A stretch of 64,000 nt of DNA, taken from NCBI GenBank assembly GCA_947568835.1, contig OX387610.1:1-64000 (forward strand), read 5' to 3'. The stretch is from Protonemura montana (lineage: Eukaryota; Arthropoda; Insecta; Plecoptera; Nemouridae). The first letter of the stretch is position 1. Each line of letters begins with the position of its first letter. The notes beneath the pieces are model-generated. The model saw only the letters and a program-made list of their open reading frames with translations. It had not been told where the DNA came from and searched no databases. Made by a program: the position numbers and the translations under genes. This document shows positions 57,399 through 64,000 of the stretch, in pieces.

Positions 57399-57910
57399 AC
57401 TCAGCGGCAGTAAAAACGTTGTAACTATGTTACCATTGGCAGGAGTAGGCTAGTCCCACAGCCTCAGTGGGATAGTGAGATTGCTTAAAATGCAACTTTT
57501 TGGCAAACACAAGAAATAAATTTGTAATGTGTCGTCGGTACGAGCTCGTCGGCCGGCCTGAGGACGACACGCGCCGGGCCTCTCGGCCCGAGGGCGGTCG
57601 CCCTGACCGTCCCGCCGGTAGTTACGCCACTGATATCAATTTTAAACCTTGCATATATTAAATATTAATAACCTAATATTATCGTTAAAGACAACAGGGA
57701 ATGGGTAAAAGATTTCATGTCAAATCCGCTAATACAATCATGTACTAATGCCATTTTATCAGTGTCACATGGCCCGGCAAAAACAGTGGGTCGTTTAACC
57801 CCCTAATCAATCATTAACCATCTTACGTCTACCGATCCCTGTGAGCAGTTAGATCCTCCACCCACAACATTGATGTATGTTGGGTTGCCACGGGCAAGGG
57901 GTAGTCTGGG
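57399..57910. other. Unique segment with a GC-rich patch
   Basis: A GC-rich, hairpin-prone patch lies at 57,536-57,640 (GGGCCTCTCGGCCCGAGGGC). No gene recognised. Confidence 0.4.
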
Positions 57911-58262
57911 AACCCTAGAGGCGCAGTATATGAGCTGAGCAAGAGGCGGAGCTTAAAAGCGAATTTTGTCGGGGACGAGAAAACGTAGTTGAATGCCGGG
58001 GACGAGAAAACAGAGGCGCAGTATATGAACCTTGCAACGTTTGAAAAATAACTGTCAATCAGGGGACGAGAAAACAGAGGCGCAGTATATGAACCTTGCA
58101 AAGCTTGAGAAATTAAAGTGAATCAGGGGACGAGAAAACAGAGGCCCAGTTAATGGAGGCGCAAAAACCGATGCAGCGAGTCTCGCTATTTTAGATCAGC
58201 TGACCGTAGGGCCGCAGTTTAGTAACGTTGGGGACGAGAATATAGAGGCGCAGTATATGGTT
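57911..58262. repeat. ~66-bp minisatellite (GGGGACGAGAAAACAGAGGCGCAG...)
   Basis: Units contain GGGGACGAGAAAACAGAGG followed by CGCAGTATATGAACCTTGCA. Two units are near-complete (58,002-58,130) and others are partial. The array abuts 5S-like units on its right. Confidence 0.85.
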
Positions 58263-58284
58263 TCCCGATGGGAACAGTTGCATG

Positions 58285-58697
58285 TAGGTTGGAGGGATGA
58301 AAGTTAAGCAACACTGTTCTGGGTCAGGTATTGGATGGATAACCATTATACACATAACTAGTTCTGTTCGGGAGAGAGGTTGGAGGGTGAAAGTTAAGCA
58401 GCACTGCGCTGGGTCAGGTATTGGATGGGTGACTTTCAAACACATGACCAGTTTTGTTTGGGAGAGAGGTTGGAGGGATGCAAGTTAAGCAACACTACGC
58501 TGGGTCAGGTATTGGATGGGTAACCGCCAGACCAGTTCTGTACGGGAGAGAGGTTAGAGGGATGAAAGTAAAGCAACACTGCGCTGAGTCAGGTATTGGA
58601 TGGGTGACCATCATACACATGATAAGTTCAATTCGGGAGAGAGGTTGGAGGGATGCAAGTTAAGCAACACTGCGCTGAGTCGGGTATTGGATGGGTG
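58285..58697 (+). repeat. 5S-rRNA-derived satellite array 5 (~5 units)
   Basis: Short forward array with the same 84/91-bp units, entered at GTAGGTTGGAGGGATGAAAG and left mid-unit at GATGGGTGAGTCTAGC. Both edges are abrupt, suggesting a transposed or recombined fragment. Confidence 0.9.
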
Positions 58698-60125
58698 AGT
58701 CTAGCAGTTGCTTATTTTGAAAAGATACTAACACGGGTATTAGCAATTAGCAGTAAGAGATGTGTTTGCATTTTCGAATCGAGCTTTAGCTGGATAATGG
58801 CGATTGACTAATTCGGAATGAGCTGTGTGTGCGCTCAGGGGCGGATCTAAGACTCAAAAGGCTGTCAGCAAACCTTTCCAATGGGCCCTTGTTCGTAGGA
58901 TGGGGGGGGGGGGGGGGGGGTTATGCCAAAAATCCTAAACGGCAATATATCCTATCAAGCATAAAATTCTTCTTAAACGTTCTATTTTGGCTACAATTTC
59001 TCATTCAGTAACTAGAAAAAATCCACCCTATACCCAGCAGTTGTCTTTGTTCCATACCGTCGCGTTGCTTTGTCGGCGCTGACCGACAAAGGGTAGAAGC
59101 GCGATAAGCGAGTCGATGGTACTCCGAGTTCAATGGATATTCAAGAGAATCCACGAATACGCTGCTAGCCAAGCTATAGACCTAACGTTACAAGTTACAG
59201 TTCGCAGGTTGAGTTATCTGCTGAAATTTCATAACATTTCTCTATCACCGATGTCAACCATAGAAAATATTTCTCACATTTTTCGTATATAAGGTGCTCT
59301 TAACTAACTTTTAATTTCATCAAATGTGGCACGGTTGTACCACTGAGAATTTCCACCCACTCGTTGCTCCCGCTTGGTCGAAGCAAGCCATGTTTAATTT
59401 TTTTTTAATTAAATGATTTCGATTGATTCGGGTGACGGAGACAAAGTGGTCAATCACGATTTCGCGGCCACGGAGACCAATGCTCTGCCGTGGGGAAATT
59501 TAAAGAAATTCTTTTTTCTCCACGAGGGAAATGTTTCCGATCTCGAGGTGGTTTTCAAAGTAAAGTTTTATTATGGATGCCGGTGCATAAGGAAATTGCA
59601 GCTAACAGCGCCAGCTCTTCAAATTTGAAAAGGTACTTGAAGGTAAGAGTGAATGGCCAGAGAATTTTAACAATATATCCTAAACTTTTTCCGATAAACG
59701 GTAGGTAACGATATAAACATTATGAAATCTTAGTGGGACCCAATCGGTGTTTTCAACGTAACTTCAAGTTCCCCGAGGTTTGAAATAGTTTGACACTTAG
59801 AACATTCGCGATTAAACGTAGGAAACACCATTACACGCCGATATGCGTGCATCATCTCGCTTTCAAGACTTTTCATGCTCAAATAATCTCCGTCAATGTT
59901 TACCTCAACGATTGATAAACACGTAACGATATTAAAAAGCGAGTAACCTACGATTGCATACGACAGTGGCTCCACTTAACGTGATGTTCCGAAAATCTGC
60001 ATTTTTGTCGGTAAAGTAGTCATTTGGTGGCTATCTTTCACGCAGAGACTGTACCATTGACGTTGTTTCTTTACCTAGAACCTACACTCAACGGTTTTAC
60101 TTTTATTGGTTTTATTGATCACATG
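58698..60125. other. Unique segment between 5S-like arrays
   Basis: Includes a 19-base G run (58,902-58,920) and a BED-finger relic. A minus-strand 81-codon frame at 59,730-59,975 is unrecognised; it has a Cys-x-x-Cys pair and no repeat character. Confidence 0.4.
59500..59640 (+). pseudogene. Decayed BED zinc finger (hAT transposase-type N-terminus)
   Basis: One frame gives WGNLKKFFFL (59,494-59,523), the aromatic start of a BED finger. After a frame change near 59,577 the second frame gives HKEIAANSASSSNLKRYLKV (to ~59,643), the SSSNLKRHL-type second half. The expected Cys-x-x-Cys between them is replaced by Val and Trp, and the final His is missing. A frameshift plus lost metal ligands means no working finger. 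AAGGTAAGA directly after could be an old splice donor. It is probably a relic of a hAT-like transposase. Confidence 0.55.
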
Positions 60126-60296
60126 ATTTTTTTTCGAAAACGATCTTTTAAACGATCTTGATCTTTTATAGAAACGAATTTGAATTTGATCGTAAAAAAA
60201 AACGATCGCGAACTTCGATCTTCGATCGCGATCGTTTTTTGACGACGATCTTGATCTTTTTAAAAGATCGATTTCAAAACGATCTTCCCCAACTAT
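60126..60296. repeat. GATC/AAACGATCTT simple, hairpin-forming repeat
   Basis: Degenerate repeats of AAACGATCTTGATC and the palindromic CGATCGCGATCG, with strong local inverted symmetry around 60,205-60,235. It ends exactly where a 5S-like unit begins (CTATGACCATCATACACACG). Confidence 0.8.
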
Positions 60297-61563
60297 GACC
60301 ATCATACACACGACTAGTTCTATTTGGGAGAGAGGTTGGAGGGATGAAAGTTAAGCAACACTGTTCTGGGTCAGGTATTGGATGGAAAACCATTATACAC
60401 ATAACTAGTTCTGTTCGGGAGAGAGGTTGAAGGGTGAAAGTTAAGCAGCACTGCGCTGGGTCAGGTATTAGATGGGTGACCATAATTCACATGACCAGTT
60501 CTGTTCGTGAGAGAGATTGGAGGGATAAAAGTTAAGGAACACTATGCGGGGTCAGGCATAGCATGGGTGACCATCGAACACACGGCCAGTTCTGTTCAGG
60601 AGAGAGGTTGGAGGGATGCAAGTTGAGCAACACTACGCTGGGTCAGGTATTGGATGGGTAACCGCCAGACCAGTTCTGTACGAGAGAGAGGTTGGAGGGA
60701 TGAAAGTAATGCAACACTGCGCTGAGTCAGGTATTAGATGGGTGACCATCATACACATGACCAGTTCTGTCCGGAGGAGAGGTTGGAGGGATAAAAGTAA
60801 AGCAACACTGTTCTGAGTCAGGTATTGGATGGATAACCATTATACACATAACTAGTTCTGTTCGGGAGAGAGGTTGGAGGGTGAAAGTTAAGCAGCACTA
60901 CGCTGGGTCAGGTATTGGATGGGTGACTATCAAACACATGACCAGTTCTGTTCGGGAGAGAGGTTGGAGGGATGCAAGTTAAGAAACAATACGCTGGGTC
61001 AAGTATTGAATGGGTAACCGCCAGACCAGTTCTGTACGGGAGAGAGGTTGGAGGGATGAAAGTAAAGCAACACTGCGCTGAGTCAGGTATTGGTCAGGTA
61101 TTGGATGGGTGACCATCACACAAATGACCAGTTCTGTTAGGGAGAGAGGTTGGAGGGATGAAAGTTAAGCAACACTGCGCTGGGTCAGGTATTGGATGGA
61201 TGACCATCATACACGTTACCAGTTCTGTTCGGAAGAAAGGTTGGAGGGTGAAAGTTAAGCAACACTGCCCAGAGTCGGGTATTGGATGGGTGAACATCAT
61301 ACACATGAACAGTTTTTTTCGGGAGAGAGGTTGGAGTGATGCAAGTTAAGCAACACTGTGCTGAGTCAGGTATTGGATGGGTGACTGCCACACAAATGAC
61401 TAGTTCTGTTCAGAAGAGAGGTAAGAGGGATGAAAGTTAAGCTACACTGCGCTGAGTCAGGTATTGGATGGGTGACCATCATACACATGACCAGTTCTGT
61501 TATCGGGAGAGAGGTTGGATGGATGAATGTTAAACAACACTGGCTAGGTAAGGTATTGGATAG
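60297..61563 (+). repeat. 5S-rRNA-derived satellite array 6 (~14 units)
   Basis: Forward array mixing 84- and 91-bp units, entered mid-unit and ending at GATAGGTGACCACAGAACTG. The linker that follows matches the one after array 2. Confidence 0.9.
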
Positions 61564-61794
61564 GTGACCACAGAACTGTTTGGCGAGTTGTATACACTGG
61601 TCCTTGGGAAATCATCGAGGTTAAAGAGGAGTGAAGCTAAAAAATTATGTTTTAGTTTAACATTGGTTGCATTTAACATTGGCTCAGTTCTTTCAGATTC
61701 ACTACGATCATATTCTAGCATTATATGTTTCCATGGTGCAAACCAGCGCCTACTCTCAACGAACTTGACGGCTAAACTGCATGCAGCGGAGTTG
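61564..61794. repeat. Linker between array 6 and module A
   Basis: The first ~160 bp match 28,079-28,214. The rest contains CAGCGCCTACT, also found near 17,131 after tRNA-Gly, so it is pieced from macro-repeat parts. No gene. Confidence 0.5.
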
Positions 61795-62369
61795 TGTCGG
61801 GCATGAAATGAGTGTATAAAGAATTTGCACGCACCTTGTCTTCAAGCAGCTGACAGCGACACCAACTGTTGATATCTTCCCCTAACACAGGGGGTGTTAG
61901 CTACGCTCCCAGCTGTCTGGTTATCACCAACACCCCCCTCCCCTTCTCTCCTTCAGCAGCGTCACGTGGCGGCCATTGTTGACTCCCCTGCATCCTGCGT
62001 CCAGCGTCCTGCGTCCTGCGTCCAGCGGCAGGCAAACACGGCACTTGAAACTTTCACGGAGCACTTTGTCCTGCACTTAGTCCTGCACTTTGTCCTGCAC
62101 TTTGTCCTGCACTTAGTCCTGCACTTTGTCCTGCACTTTGTCCTGCACTTAGTCCTGCACTTTGTCCTGCACTTTGTCCTGCCCTTAGTCCTGCACTTTG
62201 TCCGACGCTTTCCCCGAGTCCCTGCAAGAAAAAACAAACAATATTAGCTGATGTTGTAAATTAGGCGCTTGAAAATACCTCTAATTGTCTCAGATGCAGA
62301 GAAAAGCTGCCGACTCACTCAGTGTGGTACTGCAAGGGGGAGGATGCGGGATACAGACTTTAACTAACC
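61795..62369. repeat. Module A, copy 6 (hybrid: minisatellite and long-type end)
   Basis: Has about 12 units of the 12-bp minisatellite (62,061-62,204; CTTTGTCCTGCA and CTTAGTCCTGCA variants) and then the CCCGAGTCCCTGCAAGAAAA end of the long type. It combines traits of the short and long module A classes. Its TATA-like motif is GTGTATAAAG near 61,812. Confidence 0.85.
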
Positions 62370-63020
62370 CAAAATCTGCTTACAAACAAAACCTATTATC
62401 TCCACAAACAAAATAAGTACATAGATTCTGAAGTCCCTTCCTAGCTTTGTAGCTAGAATAAAAATATAAATGATAATTGAGTACGATAGCGTCTATATAG
62501 CGGTGCGTCGATGTCGAGCTGGCGTCGTGGCGTCGTGGCGGCTCACAACTCAGGGGCAGTGTCCTTCAATACGCAGTCTGATGATCGGCGACTCACGTCC
62601 ACTTGGTCTTGCGATGTTTGACTGTTATGTCTCCCTTCTTGCGTCCGCTCGGTTCACCGGCCTCGAGCAGTTTCTCCTGACACGTCTTGTCGCGTTCCCG
62701 ACCTCGGGCTGACTCCCTGCTCCTTCGTTGGTCTTCCTCGCGCGTTCCTCAAGCTCCCCCTCCGGATTACACAACTCGTGACTCAGTCGACCAATCATTG
62801 GCTCGCATTTAGTTTGTGACCATATTTGGAGATGTTCGTCCACAGGGATCCCCCAGGTCGCTACTAGCCACCGTACTCAAATATTCCTCTACTTTACATT
62901 TAATATGCATTGCAAATAATTGGGAGAGTCAGTTTGGAACAGATAGTAGGACCAGGACCGCACTGCGAGCGTCAGCACATTCCGCTGATAAATAGTCGTT
63001 CAGTATCGCCACCTGGAGCT
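62370..63020. repeat. GC-rich conserved spacer, copy 4
   Basis: Same as 21,881-22,510, with a 9-bp duplication GGCGTCGTG near 62,522. It ends at GCCACCTGGAGCT, where unrelated sequence begins, so the 41-bp minisatellite does not follow here. Confidence 0.6.
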
Positions 63021-64000
63021 GAAGGATATGCTACAGCGATTATTTTTGATTATAATCATCTAATCCTCTCCATCGATTCACAATGCAACATTTCGCTACA
63101 ATTTCACATCTTTTGTTCACAGCTGCCGTATCGTTTAGCCTAAAAATATGATTCAAAATTCTTTGGATAGGTGCATGTGTTCTCCTACCGCCCTGTACGT
63201 TTCAATCGATTCCAATCAATATTCTTTATGCAATTGACCGAAGAAGAAGAGACTGTTTTTCAGCTTATGCCAAGATTGCCACGAAACGACTTGAGCTACA
63301 AACTTGAAATTAAACACTTATGTTGTTGACACAGAAACCATGTTTTGTGCCCACGACTTTCTCGAAATTCGATTTGGTTCACACATAAATGCATTTTATA
63401 TTTTTTTATCAAAATTGCTGATATCTTTTTTCGGAGTGCAAACTTCGTATAAAAACGAAGACCGAACACTAGATTATGTAAATATTTGTTTTGAAAAAAA
63501 TCACGAACGCTCTATCTTTAATGAGCTAGGCGGTACACGAGCATTACCTAATTGTAAACATAGAGGTGAATCGATGCAATTCTCTGTCCAAAAACTGCTA
63601 GTTTTTCCCCTGTCGCGGCTGTCGAAGCAGCGTTATCGCATTCGAATTCCTAGCGCACGACGGAAATAGCTCAGGATTATAATAATTGCCGAGCGACTGC
63701 AGTGACTGAGCGAGCAACACATTCAATCCTTCCAGATTCAGAGGCTGCCCGAGTCTTGAGAAATATCATCGGCAAAATTTAGCGTCAACTTGTGCGGCAT
63801 AATGGGATGGCAGTGGTCTGTTCAATTACTAACTTCATGCCTAATGTCGTCATGATACGTAAAATCCAATGAAAACGTTTGGACTTTCGGCCTGTTAGAC
63901 TATTCAAATTGCCGGTCTTTCATTAGCGCCATGTGCATACAGTTTTGGTGCTGCGTGGTTCAATAAGAAATCAATAAAAAATAGTAATAAGTATAGAAAG
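63021..64000. other. Unrecognised sequence at window end
   Basis: Non-repetitive within this window. It holds a 121-codon plus-strand frame at 63,304-63,669 and an overlapping short frame near 63,230-63,310 (EEETVFQLMPRLPRNDLSY). Neither shows a family motif I can name. They could be remnants of a host or transposon gene. Confidence 0.35.

Overview
The window is eukaryotic, almost certainly from an invertebrate animal and perhaps an arthropod. It has no operons, no ribosome binding sites and no intact host protein gene. Eukaryote-style tRNA sequences, a CR1/L2/Jockey-like non-LTR reverse transcriptase and hAT and PIF/Harbinger DNA transposons lie in a sea of satellites. The assignment rests on element types only; no species could be identified. 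It looks like subtelomeric or heterochromatic DNA.

Layout. 1-695 is a perfect AAACC array, then a diverged minisatellite (905-2107). From 2.1 to 49.3 kb a macro-repeat recurs with its modules in fixed order: (A) a TATA-containing block, sometimes with a 12-bp minisatellite; an optional ~850-bp GC-rich spacer; (B) a 41-bp minisatellite; (C) a ~1,340-bp unit; an inverted block of 5S-rRNA-like units running into a broken tRNA-Leu(CAG); a tRNA-Gly-like gene; a 15-bp minisatellite; a ~1.1-kb spacer with a poly-C tract and a TATA/splice-donor motif; and a long direct array of 84/91-bp units derived from the 3' half of 5S rRNA. Not every copy has every module. Unit C is single at 29-31 kb and 40-42 kb but amplified to about eight tandem copies at 3.2-15.9 kb.

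49.3-58.3 kb breaks the pattern. It holds an old inverted repeat pair, a 3.5-kb element with ~555-bp terminal inverted repeats, a complete 1,257-bp hAT-type element with an 8-bp target duplication, and a ~66-bp minisatellite. Short 5S-like arrays resume at 58.3-58.7 and 60.3-61.6 kb, followed by another A block and unrecognised DNA to 64 kb.

Coding content consists only of transposon remnants: a 5'-truncated reverse transcriptase, a second reverse-transcriptase C-terminus, a PIF/Harbinger deletion derivative keeping the starts of two genes, a decayed BED zinc finger, and pieces of an unclassified transposon-type protein. The most unusual feature is the density of RNA polymerase III promoter-like DNA: well over 100 5S-like units (box A and box C similarity) plus tRNA-like heads, in one repeating architecture.
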